This document shows, in pieces, positions 44,829 through 53,553 of a stretch of DNA of 64,000 nt (positions are counted from its first letter, which is position 1; each line of letters starts with the position of its first letter). Source of the DNA: an uncultured Desulfosarcina sp. (lineage in GTDB: Bacteria > Desulfobacterota > Desulfobacteria > Desulfobacterales > Desulfosarcinaceae). The notes beneath the pieces are model-generated. The model was not told where the DNA came from and searched no databases. It worked only from the letters and a program-made list of their open reading frames with translations. The stretch covers positions 2,294,001 to 2,358,000 of the forward strand of contig NZ_OY764190.1 of the NCBI RefSeq assembly GCF_963668215.1, given 5' to 3'. A program made the position numbers and the translations under genes.

Positions 44829-47040
44829 CTGCGGTTCTCACTTTTTCCATCTGTTGGTGTCTGACATTGCCCGGCAACAGCCGCGGCGAATCGTAAAAAA
44901 GCAGTCGGCTCGAATTGGCCAGAATGCCGACAGTGTGCGTAATATGCACCAGACCGGCCATCACCGGGGAAAGCAGTCCCACGGCGCCCAGTACGACCCC
45001 GACGATGTTGGAGCCCGTGGCGATCCAGAAATTCTGGTGCACCACGCGCACGGTTTCGCGGGAGAGGTCCCGCACGTAAACTACGCCGGCCAGGTCATCC
45101 TTGACCAGGGCGATGTCGGCCGCCTCGATGGCCACCTCGCTGCCTCCGGCGCCCATGGCGATTCCGATGTCCGCCTCGGCCAGGGCCAACGCATCGTTGA
45201 TGCCGTCGCCCACCATTAGCACCCGCTGTCCGTCGGCCCTTAATGCCGCAACGATTTCGGCCTTCTCTTCGGGCAGCACCGAATAGCGGCATTCGTCGAA
45301 GTTCAGGCGGCAGGCCATTTCCAGTGCGGTGTACTTGGAATCCCCGGTGATCATGGCGGTTCGCCGGATGCCGCTGTCCTTCAGACGCTGGATCATCGGC
45401 TGCAGGTCGGGCCGTTCGCGGTTGGCGAACCCGATCACGCCGAGTACTTCTCCGTTCCTGGCCACGAAAACCTGGGTCAGCCCCTGCTGTTTGTTTTTCT
45501 CCAGAAAGTCGTCAACGATCGCGTGTTCGATCTCGTAGTGGGCCAACAGCTTGTGGCTGCCGACGAGAATTTCGTCGCCGTCGATCACCGAGCGCACCCC
45601 CTTGCCGAGGATGTATTCGCAGACATCGTGCTGGATGGCTGTGAGCCCCCGTCGTCGGGCTTCGTCCTTGATGGCCAAAGCTACGGGGTGGCTGTTGTGG
45701 ATCTCGGTGGAATAGGCCAGTTCGATCAGCCGGTCCTCGGATACGCCGTCGAGGTTGATCAGTTGACGGATTTCGGGCTGATTGGTAGTCAGGGTGCCGG
45801 TTTTATCGAAGCAGATCGTATCGACCTTGTCAACTTCCTCCAGGTAGCGGCCGCCCTTGATGAGAATATGGCGGCGCGCCGCGGCGCTGATTGCGGCGCT
45901 GATGGCCGTGGAAGCGGCCAGGATGGTGGCGCAGGGGCAGGCCATGACCAGCATCACGGCAAAGGCCCGCCAGAGGCTGCCGGTAAGGAGCAGCGTTGCC
46001 AGGGTGACGGCAAAGCCGGTTTTGATCAGGTTCTGGGCCAGGCGGTCGGCCACACCTTCGATGGGTGCCCTGTTTTCCAGGGAATCTTCCACCATGTTCA
46101 GGATGCGCGCCAGATAGGTCCGGTCGCCCACCGCTTCGGCGGAGATATAAATGACGCCCTGGCGGACGAACGTGCCGGCAAATACCTTGTCGCCGTCGGT
46201 TTTGGCCACCGGTTCGCTCATGCCGGTGATGGAGGCTTCGTCCACCATGGCCCCGCCCCGGACCACGCATCCGTCCACGGCGATCTTCTCTCCGGTGTGC
46301 AATACGACGGTATCGCCGGGCTGCACCTGGTCCACGGCCACGCTGACCTCCACCCCGTCCACCAGGATATAGGTTTCCTTCTCGGTGATATCCAGAATAT
46401 CGCGGATGGCGCGTCGGGAACGTTCGGTGATCCAGGCTTTGAGCAGATTGCCGACGCTGGTGATCCAGAGGATTTCGAAGGCTGCCATGGCCTCGCCGGC
46501 AGCCACGGCGGCAATGATGCTGCCGCCCAGAAAACTCTCCAGAGAGACGCGCCGTTCGCGCAGGTCGGAAAGGCCGTTGCGCACCAGCGGCAGGGCTGCA
46601 AAGGCGATGACCGCGCCCAGGGGGCTGAGCAGGGTCTGGGCCAAGGGCAGTCCGAGCAGCACCGTGCGCACGAACACCCCCGCCCCCAGCAGCGACAACC
46701 CGATGAAGCGCCGTTTGGCGGAAGCCAGTTCGGATTGGCGCGATTCGTTTACCCGGGCAGGCAGACAACCTTTCGAAGCATCGGACGACGTCCGGGTTTG
46801 TTGCCAGAAGTCCTCCAGCTTGCCGGTCAGGGCCTGTGGGGCCAGGGCCTGCGGGTCGAAGCGTACGATGACGCAATCGCATTTCGGGTTGAGGCGTACG
46901 TGCAGTACGCCATCGGCGGCGGTAAGCATATCGACCAAGGGTGCCTGCAATCCGCGGTGTTTGCGAAGCCGCGGCAAACGGTAGCGGATGCGGCCCGCCA
47001 TGGCGTGCTTGATTTTAATCGAGTGGTTGGTTCTTTTCAT
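44740..47040 (-). CDS. Heavy-metal P-type ATPase (second), CPC type with HMA2-like N-terminus
   Basis: A 766-residue ATPase. HMA2-like N-terminus (KHAMAGRIRYRLP near 11-23), linker and helix pairs, an altered actuator motif ITGMSEP at 271-277 in place of TGES/TGEP, CPC at 368-370, and phosphorylation Asp412 in FDKTGT. The start ATG 47040 lies inside the FeoB-associated gene's end (26-base overlap). The C-terminus adds about 55 polar residues (HQQMEKVRTADG and on) that overlap the next gene. Metal is not clear; the iron setting suggests Fe(II) or a contaminant metal. Confidence 0.85.
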   Translation of the reverse strand: MKRTNHSIKIKHAMAGRIRYRLPRLRKHRGLQAPLVDMLTAADGVLHVRLNPKCDCVIVRFDPQALAPQALTGKLEDFWQQTRTSSDASKGCLPARVNESRQSELASAKRRFIGLSLLGAGVFVRTVLLGLPLAQTLLSPLGAVIAFAALPLVRNGLSDLRERRVSLESFLGGSIIAAVAAGEAMAAFEILWITSVGNLLKAWITERSRRAIRDILDITEKETYILVDGVEVSVAVDQVQPGDTVVLHTGEKIAVDGCVVRGGAMVDEASITGMSEPVAKTDGDKVFAGTFVRQGVIYISAEAVGDRTYLARILNMVEDSLENRAPIEGVADRLAQNLIKTGFAVTLATLLLTGSLWRAFAVMLVMACPCATILAASTAISAAISAAARRHILIKGGRYLEEVDKVDTICFDKTGTLTTNQPEIRQLINLDGVSEDRLIELAYSTEIHNSHPVALAIKDEARRRGLTAIQHDVCEYILGKGVRSVIDGDEILVGSHKLLAHYEIEHAIVDDFLEKNKQQGLTQVFVARNGEVLGVIGFANRERPDLQPMIQRLKDSGIRRTAMITGDSKYTALEMACRLNFDECRYSVLPEEKAEIVAALRADGQRVLMVGDGINDALALAEADIGIAMGAGGSEVAIEAADIALVKDDLAGVVYVRDLSRETVRVVHQNFWIATGSNIVGVVLGAVGLLSPVMAGLVHITHTVGILANSSRLLFYDSPRLLPGNVRHQQMEKVRTADGIETSDGITAVPPGSAPYTGADSSPLRH

Positions 47041-47212
47041 CGAAAAACTCTTTTGGATTTTTGGTTTTGGGTTGTGTCGAACAGCCGCCGCAGCCGCCGC
47101 AGCCGCAGGAGGATTGGTTCGGATCGACAATGCCCTTGAAGCGTCGGTAGAGGTACCAGACGGCCAAGGCAAAGAAGAAAATGACAGCAATGGATTGAAT
47201 GATGGTTTGCAT
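47015..47212 (-). CDS. FeoB-associated Cys-rich membrane protein
   Basis: A 65-residue protein: one N-terminal helix (TIIQSIAVIFFFALAVWYLY) and then CGCGGCGGC near 36-44, the pattern of FeoB-associated Cys-rich proteins. ATG 47212 follows AGGAA. Such proteins usually sit right after feoB; here it lies between two P-type ATPase genes, which ties these ATPases to iron handling. Confidence 0.85.
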   Translation of the reverse strand: MQTIIQSIAVIFFFALAVWYLYRRFKGIVDPNQSSCGCGGCGGCSTQPKTKNPKEFFDEKNQPLD

Positions 47213-47236
47213 GGGGATTCCTATGAATTCGTCCCT

Positions 47237-47277
47237 GATCACAGTTCACAGTTCACGGATCACTGTTTGCCGTTCAC
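47237..47277. repeat. GTGAAC-type short repeats at the end of the third ATPase gene
   Basis: On the minus strand: GGTGAACGGCAAACAGTGAT, then CCGTGAACTGTGAACTGTGATC. The words match those in the tandem array at 39641-39730, and the first part encodes the ATPase C-terminus (VNGKQ). Confidence 0.7.
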
Positions 47278-49110
47278 CGGCATCTTCACCAGCCGGGCCG
47301 AATTGGCCACCACGAGAATGGAGCTGGCATGGTGAAACAAAGCTGCCAGCCACGGACTCAATACTCCGGCCGTAGCCAGTGCGATTCCCGCCAGATTGAA
47401 GCCGATGGCCCAGGCGTAATTCTGCCGGATGACACGAATCAGCCGCCTGCCGGCCTGGACAACGGCCACCAGGCTCGATGCATCCTCCCGCATGATGACG
47501 ATGTCCGAAGATTTGATGGCCAGATCGGCCTTGGCGCTCCCGATGGAAATGCCGACATCGGCCCGGGACAGCGAAAGGGCGTCATTGACGCCATCGCCTA
47601 CCATGACCGTGGTGCCCAGGCCGGTCAATTCGCTTACCAGGCCGACTTTGTCCTCGGGCTTCAGGCCCCATTGGCAGCGATCCGCGCCGATGCGCCGGGC
47701 CACCCGGCGGGCCTCGGCCTCGTCGCTGTCTCCGGTGGCCAGTACGACGCTTTTGGCGCCGAGGCTGCGCAGTGCATCGGCAAGTCCTTGAGCCGAATCC
47801 ATCAACTCATCCTGAATCACAACGGCCCCGGCGATTTCGCCATCGACGGCGATCCAGACGGCCCGGCCGTCCATGGGCACATCCGCAGGAAGCTGCATGC
47901 CCTGCGCCGTTACGGATTCGGCGTTGCCCAGCATCACCTCACGGCCTTCCGCAATGGCCTTGACGCCGACGCCCGGGAGGTATTCGGTTTCCCGGGCCGG
48001 CAACGGAAACACGCCGTTGGCCGCGGCGTAGGCCAGGACGGCGCCGGCAACCGGGTGGTTGAACCCGGACTCGACCGAGGCGGCCAGACGCAGCAGCTCG
48101 GTTTTTGGCGAACCGAAGGACACGACCTCGCTCACACGGGGCTTTCCCCGGGTAAGCGTGCCGGTTTTGTCCAGGATGAAATGGACCGCGCGGCCCACCA
48201 TCTCCAACGGAATGCCGCCGCGCACAAGGATGCCGTGTGCACCCAGACCGCCGATGACGGCGGCAAAGGCGGTGGGCACCGACAGTGCCCAGGCGCAGGG
48301 GCAGGCCACCGCAGTGACGGCAGCCATGCGGACCAGCCCCGTGGCCGTATCACCGGTCAGACCGCCGGTGAAAAGAAAGACGCCGAGGGCATACAGGACT
48401 ACCCCGCAGATAAAAAACTGAACGATTTTGTCGGCTCTCTGGTGGATGTCCGGTTTTGTTTTCAGCGAGGCCGCGATTTCCCGGGACATCACATAAAGAA
48501 ATCCCTTGTCGCCGGCCTTGTCGGCACGGACCTTCAACTGCGACGTGAGGCTGATGGACCCCGATGTCACCCGGTCGCCCGCCTGGCGGTAAACGGAAAA
48601 CGGTTCGCCGGTAATGACCGATTCGTCGACGGAAGAGGCGCCTTCCACAATCTGGCCGTCGACCGGTATCATCTCTCCCTGGGGGACAATGGCCACATCG
48701 CCCGGGCGAACCGCTTCGACGGGCACTTCCAGAAAGGACCCGTCTCGCATAATGCGGACATCCTTATCCTTCTGACGGATCAGGGCTTCGATCCTGCGCC
48801 GCGTTCTTTCGATAATGAAAAAGGAGATGGCCAGCCCCAGACTGATGAACCAGGCCACCAGCGCGCCGCTCAAGGGCGTTTTGGCGAGAAAGGCGACCAC
48901 CATGACGGTCACCACCAGAAGATCCGCCGTCACCCTGCGGGTCAGCATCAGGGCCGTGAGCAAAGATCGCAGATACATCACCAGGCAAAGAAGATAAAAC
49001 ACCGAACCGATCCACAATAGCGGTGCGGCACCGGTCCAGCGATGGAGGGCGAATCCCAGAACGGCGATCAGCGCCACGGCCATTCGTATGGCAAATATTC
49101 TTGCAGACAT
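47260..49110 (-). CDS. Heavy-metal P-type ATPase (third), CPC type without N-terminal metal domain
   Basis: A 616-residue P1B-type ATPase. It starts directly with membrane helices (no HMA domain), then TGEP at 167-170, CPC at 270-272 (VACPCAWALSVPT), phosphorylation Asp314 in LDKTGT and GDGVNDALSLS. ATG 49110 is my choice over an upstream in-frame ATG at 49161. It is the most upstream of the three ATPase genes, behind a structured intergenic region. Its specificity is unknown; Cu, Zn/Cd or Fe are possible. Confidence 0.85.
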   Translation of the reverse strand: MSARIFAIRMAVALIAVLGFALHRWTGAAPLLWIGSVFYLLCLVMYLRSLLTALMLTRRVTADLLVVTVMVVAFLAKTPLSGALVAWFISLGLAISFFIIERTRRRIEALIRQKDKDVRIMRDGSFLEVPVEAVRPGDVAIVPQGEMIPVDGQIVEGASSVDESVITGEPFSVYRQAGDRVTSGSISLTSQLKVRADKAGDKGFLYVMSREIAASLKTKPDIHQRADKIVQFFICGVVLYALGVFLFTGGLTGDTATGLVRMAAVTAVACPCAWALSVPTAFAAVIGGLGAHGILVRGGIPLEMVGRAVHFILDKTGTLTRGKPRVSEVVSFGSPKTELLRLAASVESGFNHPVAGAVLAYAAANGVFPLPARETEYLPGVGVKAIAEGREVMLGNAESVTAQGMQLPADVPMDGRAVWIAVDGEIAGAVVIQDELMDSAQGLADALRSLGAKSVVLATGDSDEAEARRVARRIGADRCQWGLKPEDKVGLVSELTGLGTTVMVGDGVNDALSLSRADVGISIGSAKADLAIKSSDIVIMREDASSLVAVVQAGRRLIRVIRQNYAWAIGFNLAGIALATAGVLSPWLAALFHHASSILVVANSARLVKMPVNGKQ

Positions 49111-49452
49111 CGTATTTTCTTTGCTTTTTTTATCTGGCCCTGAACCCGGCGCGATGCGCAACCGCTATGAAAGCCGTACCTGCTGCCAATCCTTGTTTGT
49201 GGCAGCGGATGCCGGGGGCGAGTCTTTGAGAAAAATCGCGCCTGACATCCACTGCCCCAATATCCCGTCTCTGAACGGACGCAGGGTTATGAGGGGGGAA
49301 CCACCTGAAAAGGGTCACCGGGCAGGGCAGGAGCAAGATTTGGAGGAGGTGCGAACCCGCCCGGTGACCGCTGTCGCAGGAGAAGGAGGCGACATGATGA
49401 AGCATGAATGCGCTTGTGTCCGTCCAGAAACAGAGGGTTTTGGGTTGTCAGA
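49111..49452. other. Structured intergenic region upstream of the third ATPase gene
   Basis: Two long stems: GGCAGCGGATG (about 49201-49211) pairs with CATCCACTGCC (about 49247-49257), and GGTCACCGGGC (49313-49323) pairs perfectly with GCCCGGTGACC (49359-49369). On the minus strand they would form a leader for the ATPase gene; on the plus strand they precede a possible 26-residue reading frame (ATG 49394 behind AAGGAGGCGAC). I could not match it to a known riboswitch. Confidence 0.5.
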
Positions 49453-50253
49453 CTATTTCATATCACGGGCCTGAATCCAGATGACGGCATCCTGGGACAG
49501 TTCCTTGCCCTTGTATTCCGTATCCGGCCCCGCGCCCAGGGCGCAGAATCCCCACCAACCGGCTTTAGGGATTCCGAAAGAGAACTCGCCGTTGACATTG
49601 GCCTTGATCGTCATGGTGACGAAAGCATCCTGGGGCGCCTCCACTTCGGCCTTTTTGTCAAAGGCATTCTTGTCCAGCAGAGGCTGGTGATTCAGGTATT
49701 CAACCTCGATTTCGGCATAGGAAACCGGCTTGCCGGCGCTTTTGACGATGCCCCGGAAGACGTTGCCCGTCCACAGGGCATAGGGTTTGTCCAGGGGAAC
49801 GATCTCGGCCTTCAGGCCGATCTCGGCGTCCCAGTCCGTAGGGAAGCCGCCGGTGTTGACGACCATCTTGGTAATCTGCTGGATATAGCAGCCTTCTTCT
49901 TCTTCGTGATAGGGGGCGGGCACCAGGCAGAAGACATTGTCGCCCATGCCGCGCAGCTTATAGGAAGTCTCGTAGGCCGCCCCGCTGTTGGTCAGGCTGG
50001 TCCAGGTGATGGGTTTGAGCGTGGAAAGAAGGTCCGTTTTCTTTTCCTTGCGGACCACGAAAAACTGCTCGGGCTGCCCCATGTCCATGGTGTGGCCGGC
50101 TTCGAACGGATGGGTAAAGACCAGTTTCAACTCGATATTCTCGGCCTTTTCCAGGGCCGATTCCGGGGTGTAAACCATCTGGAAATGCGCCATGGCCGGC
50201 ACGGCCAGGGCCAATACCAGCAAACCTGTCAACACAACAACTGCCTTTTTCAT
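49453..50253 (-). CDS. DUF4198-family periplasmic protein
   Basis: A 266-residue exported protein with a signal peptide (about 1-22, ending AMA, mature HFQMVYTPESA). The pattern of N-terminal His, FTHPFEAGHTMDMGQP near 47 and C-terminal GWWGFCALGAG fits the DUF4198 family, found with metal (Ni/Co) uptake systems and TonB-linked transport. In this setting it may bind a metal in the periplasm for the Feo or Ton systems. It follows the 107-residue protein by 108 bases. Confidence 0.82.
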   Translation of the reverse strand: MKKAVVVLTGLLVLALAVPAMAHFQMVYTPESALEKAENIELKLVFTHPFEAGHTMDMGQPEQFFVVRKEKKTDLLSTLKPITWTSLTNSGAAYETSYKLRGMGDNVFCLVPAPYHEEEEGCYIQQITKMVVNTGGFPTDWDAEIGLKAEIVPLDKPYALWTGNVFRGIVKSAGKPVSYAEIEVEYLNHQPLLDKNAFDKKAEVEAPQDAFVTMTIKANVNGEFSFGIPKAGWWGFCALGAGPDTEYKGKELSQDAVIWIQARDMK

Positions 50254-50361
50254 TACAATCATCCTTTCCATTATCAATTGCGGTTGTAATAGATACGGTC
50301 AGGCTTCGACCGCTTTCTCTTTTTTATCCCAGGGTATCTTTGTTCGAGCGAATGCAATGAT

Positions 50362-50685
50362 TCACTCCACGATCTCCTTGCCGTCGATTTCGATTTCATG
50401 GCCTTCTCCGGCGTCGAACACGACTTTGTAACCCTCGGCCGGTTTGTTAAAAGTGAACTCGCTGTCCTCGTCCATCTTGCCCTGGAGCAGGACGTTGCCG
50501 TCTTTTTCCACGCGCATCTCCACGCCGGCGGCCGAGGATCCGTCGGAAAACCCGCCTTCGCAGGTGATCGTGCCGTCCCCGTTGTCGTAGCAGGAGCACA
50601 AGGGGGTGTGGGCCAGGACCTGTCCGGCGAAAAAGAGCGTCCCCAAAACCAGCAAACAAATCGGTAAAACACTGCGCTTGTACAT
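50362..50685 (-). CDS. Small exported protein after feoB
   Basis: A 107-residue protein with signal peptide (about 1-25, ending VLA). The mature part starts HTPLCSCYDNGDGTITCEGG and continues as a small beta-rich domain (GVEMRVEKDGNVLLQGKMDE) ending with an Asp/Glu-rich tail. AAGGAGGAATGTTTC precedes ATG 50685. It starts 13 bases after feoB and is acidic with three Cys near the N-terminus, so periplasmic metal binding is plausible. It resembles the C-terminal part of DUF4198-type proteins in composition. Confidence 0.78.
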   Translation of the reverse strand: MYKRSVLPICLLVLGTLFFAGQVLAHTPLCSCYDNGDGTITCEGGFSDGSSAAGVEMRVEKDGNVLLQGKMDEDSEFTFNKPAEGYKVVFDAGEGHEIEIDGKEIVE

Positions 50686-50698
50686 GAAACATTCCTCC

Positions 50699-53176
50699 TT
50701 AAGTTGATTTGATGTATTCGGGTTGATTTTTGAAAAACCCCATAAAAACGGTGAATCCCAGGGCCAGCAGATAAAAGGCGAACATGGCCTGCGGGCCGGA
50801 AAGCCCGAAAATACTTCCCAACGAGAACACCAGGCTGGCAACGACCAGCCCCAGCAGCATGGGGTATCCGATGGAAAACAGCATCCACTTGACCGAGCCC
50901 GCCTGCACCTTGACGGCCATGGCGGTCGCCATACAGGGGGGATAGAGCACCATGAAGAGCATCAGGGCCAGGGCGTGCAGGGGCGTCAAATCCGTTTCTC
51001 CACGGGCCATGCGATCTTCCAGGGCCTCGCCCTCTTCTTCCTGTTCGTACAGCGCTCCCAGGGTGGCAACGCTGCTCTCCTTGGCCGCCAGGGCGCTGAG
51101 CAGGGCCACGTTGACCCGCCAGTTGAAGCCGGCCCATCGGGTCACCGGCTCCAGCCACCGCCCCGCGGTGCCCAGGAAGCTGTTGTCGATGCGTTCCTTG
51201 CGCATCTCCCGCAACAGCCCCTTGCGTTCTTTGACCAGCTTTTTGAATTCCCGGCTGACCTTCTTGGCGACCTTGTCTCCTCCCGGTTGAACGATTTTGA
51301 AGAAAAGGGCGTCGCGGGCCTCGAAATCGGCGTTCACCGCCGCCACTTCCTCTTTTTCTCCGGCGGCCATCTTTGCGTCCTTGTAAGCCTCCCAGTAGAG
51401 CACCATCGCCATGAGGCGGTCTCCCTGAAGGCCTTCATGAAAGGGCGTCTTTTTTATTTTTTTGTAGAACACGGCCACGGCCTTATCTTTTTCGGCGTGG
51501 TAGAAGTTCATGCGCTCTTTGCCGATCCCCGGGAATTGCAGCAGAACGAAGACCACCACGGCCACGGCGACCACGATGGTGGAGATTTTGCGCATGAACA
51601 GCCAGACGCGCTCCACGGCCCGGCTCAGCACGCCCTTCCAGGTGGGCGTATGATAGGGCGGCATTTCCATCACGAACGGCGCCGTCTCCTTGTCTTTGAG
51701 AACGGTCAGGGTGAGAATTTTGGCCACCGGCAGCACCAGCAGCAAACTGATGGTGGAGATGAAAAACATGGCCCAGGCCTTGTGGGCCGCGAAGTAGATG
51801 TTGATCAGCAGCACATACAAGGGCACCTTGGCCAGGCAATTGAGCAGCGGGATGATCAAAATGGTGGCCAGACGCGACCGTTCGTCCGGTATGCCCTTGC
51901 AGGACATCACGCCCGGCACGGCGCAGCCGCCCACATAAATGCCGCCCAGCACCATGGGCAGGGTGGACTGGCCATGGAGACCGTAGCGGCTGAAGAGCCG
52001 GTCCATGATAAACGCCATGCGGGGCATGTAGCCGCTGTCTTCGAGAATGGCGATGAGCGCGAACAAAATGAAGAAAATGGGGATATAGTTGAGCAGGGCA
52101 TTGACGCTGTCCACGATCCACAAGGAAAATTCGCGGATCAGCGGAATGTCGATGAAACCGGGCTGAGGGGTCACGGCTTCGGTCAGGCTGCGCAGTTTGG
52201 CCAGAAGCGGCCAGGTGTAGTTGGTGATGTTGTAGCCCTGGACGATGGCCAGATAGTAAAGCAGCCAGATGATGCCCACCAGAATGGCCGGTCCGAGAAT
52301 CCGATGGCAGACGATGTCGTCGACTTTATCCGAAAGCGGGCGCCGCGCGCCTCTGGGTAGTTGCAGGCATTCCCGGGAAATGGCGTCCGCCGCTTTGTAG
52401 CGGCACGTGGCGATGTGGACTTCGGGGGCGTCGCCAACCTCCTTTTCGAAGGTCGTCCGAGCCTGGTCCACCATGGACATGAATGCGTCGGGCTGGGGGT
52501 GCTGATCGCGGACCAGGCCCTGAACGGCTTCATCGCCTTCCATCAGCTTGATGGCCAGCCAGCGCAGCGGGTATTGTGCCGACAGGGTGTTTTCCACGGC
52601 CAGCCGATCGACGATTTCCCGCAGAACCGGCTCCATTTCCTGGTAATCGATGTGCAGCCGCTCCGTCGTATTTTCTGCGGCGGCCACGACGTCGATCACA
52701 TCCAGCAGCTCCTTTTTCCCCCGACCGTTTTTCATGGTGGTGGGCACCACGGGAACGCCGAGCCGGCCGGACAGCTTTTCCATGTCGATGGTCATGCCGC
52801 GCTTTTCGACCACATCCATCATGTTGAGGTTCAGGATCACCGGAATTTCCATTTCCAGCAGCTGGAACGTCAGGTAGAGGCAGCGCTTGAGATTCGACGC
52901 ATCCATGACGTTGACCGTCACCGACGGTTTTTCGTGCAGGATGAAGTCCCGGGAAACCCGCTCCTCGGGCGAATAGGAACTCAGGCTGTAGGTTCCCGGC
53001 AGGTCCACCAGCTCCACCCGATAGCCGTTGTGGCGATACCAGCCGGTCATCTTGTCCACGGTTACGCCGGGGTAGTTGGCCACATGCTGGCTGGCTCCGG
53101 AAAGGGCATTGAATACCGTGGATTTGCCGCAATTGGGCTGGCCGGCGAGGGCCACCAGGATTTTCTCGTTCTTCAC
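50699..53176 (-). CDS. feoB: Ferrous iron transporter FeoB
   Basis: An 825-residue FeoB. The N-terminal G domain has G1 GQPNCGKST near 13-21 and G3 DLPGTYSLS near 58, followed by a GDI-like region, and the membrane part has the two conserved Gate regions (GCAVPGVMSCKG near 412, and WRVNVALLSALAAKESSVATLG near 686). A cytoplasmic insert near 575-660 rich in Lys and Glu is longer than in E. coli FeoB. The start is GTG 53176, two bases after the feoA stop. It imports Fe(II). Confidence 0.96.
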   Translation of the reverse strand: MKNEKILVALAGQPNCGKSTVFNALSGASQHVANYPGVTVDKMTGWYRHNGYRVELVDLPGTYSLSSYSPEERVSRDFILHEKPSVTVNVMDASNLKRCLYLTFQLLEMEIPVILNLNMMDVVEKRGMTIDMEKLSGRLGVPVVPTTMKNGRGKKELLDVIDVVAAAENTTERLHIDYQEMEPVLREIVDRLAVENTLSAQYPLRWLAIKLMEGDEAVQGLVRDQHPQPDAFMSMVDQARTTFEKEVGDAPEVHIATCRYKAADAISRECLQLPRGARRPLSDKVDDIVCHRILGPAILVGIIWLLYYLAIVQGYNITNYTWPLLAKLRSLTEAVTPQPGFIDIPLIREFSLWIVDSVNALLNYIPIFFILFALIAILEDSGYMPRMAFIMDRLFSRYGLHGQSTLPMVLGGIYVGGCAVPGVMSCKGIPDERSRLATILIIPLLNCLAKVPLYVLLINIYFAAHKAWAMFFISTISLLLVLPVAKILTLTVLKDKETAPFVMEMPPYHTPTWKGVLSRAVERVWLFMRKISTIVVAVAVVVFVLLQFPGIGKERMNFYHAEKDKAVAVFYKKIKKTPFHEGLQGDRLMAMVLYWEAYKDAKMAAGEKEEVAAVNADFEARDALFFKIVQPGGDKVAKKVSREFKKLVKERKGLLREMRKERIDNSFLGTAGRWLEPVTRWAGFNWRVNVALLSALAAKESSVATLGALYEQEEEGEALEDRMARGETDLTPLHALALMLFMVLYPPCMATAMAVKVQAGSVKWMLFSIGYPMLLGLVVASLVFSLGSIFGLSGPQAMFAFYLLALGFTVFMGFFKNQPEYIKST

Positions 53177-53177
53177 C

Positions 53178-53396
53178 TTATTCCACCTCTACAAAACGGG
53201 CTTCGTCGTGGCGCAGGCTGACGAAATAGCCGTCCAGTTCCACCTCCATGGGATCTTCCAGGGGGGCGTTGCGAAGCACTTTCAGCTTCAATCCGGGATA
53301 GACCCCCATGTCCATCAGCCGTTGTCCCAACTTGTCCCGCACCGACAACTTTTTGATTCTTCCCTCGCTGCCCGGCTTCAATTGATCCAGGGTCAT
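53178..53396 (-). CDS. feoA: FeoA
   Basis: A 72-residue SH3-fold FeoA protein (TLDQLKPGSEGRIKKL, RLMDMGVYPGLKLKVL, RHDEARFVEVE). ATG 53396 follows AAAGGAGATCGAGCT. It precedes feoB by one base, so they are co-translated. FeoA supports FeoB function. Upstream is the conserved leader with an intrinsic terminator. Confidence 0.93.
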   Translation of the reverse strand: MTLDQLKPGSEGRIKKLSVRDKLGQRLMDMGVYPGLKLKVLRNAPLEDPMEVELDGYFVSLRHDEARFVEVE

Positions 53397-53553
53397 AGCT
53401 CGATCTCCTTTCCAGCCAAAAAACAAAAAGGCGCAACCGGGCGTTAAAAAAACACGCCTCGCGTCACGCCTTCACTTCCTCCGCACTATTGAATAGTCGA
53501 AGGCCGTAAGACAGCCATCGTTAAGATAGAGGCTTCTAACTTAACGAGGGCCA
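53397..53553 (-). ncRNA. Candidate cis-regulatory leader RNA of feoAB (copy A)
   Basis: About 150 nt between the predicted transcript start (near 53547) and feoA. Conserved with copy B at 58832-58983: a TAGA-x4-TCTATCT hairpin, a CGGAGG-type stem (CCTTCG with CGGAGG, capped here by ACTATTCAATAGT), the string GCGGAG(A/G)AAGTGAAGGCGT, and a terminator stem. Loops and stems differ in compensating ways between copies, which supports RNA structure. No known riboswitch class was recognised. Confidence 0.65.
53425..53471 (-). terminator. Intrinsic terminator in the feoAB leader
   Basis: Minus strand: AGGCGTGAC pairs with GTTGCGCCT (with two G-U pairs), with an inner GGCGT/ACGCC stem, then TTTTTG. 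It lies 28 bases before feoA, so it must be suppressed for expression. Confidence 0.75.

Noticed and set aside
49111..49452. Cobalamin or other known riboswitch upstream of the third ATPase
   Set aside because: No B12-box or other conserved core of a known class could be found on either strand; only the stems are reported.
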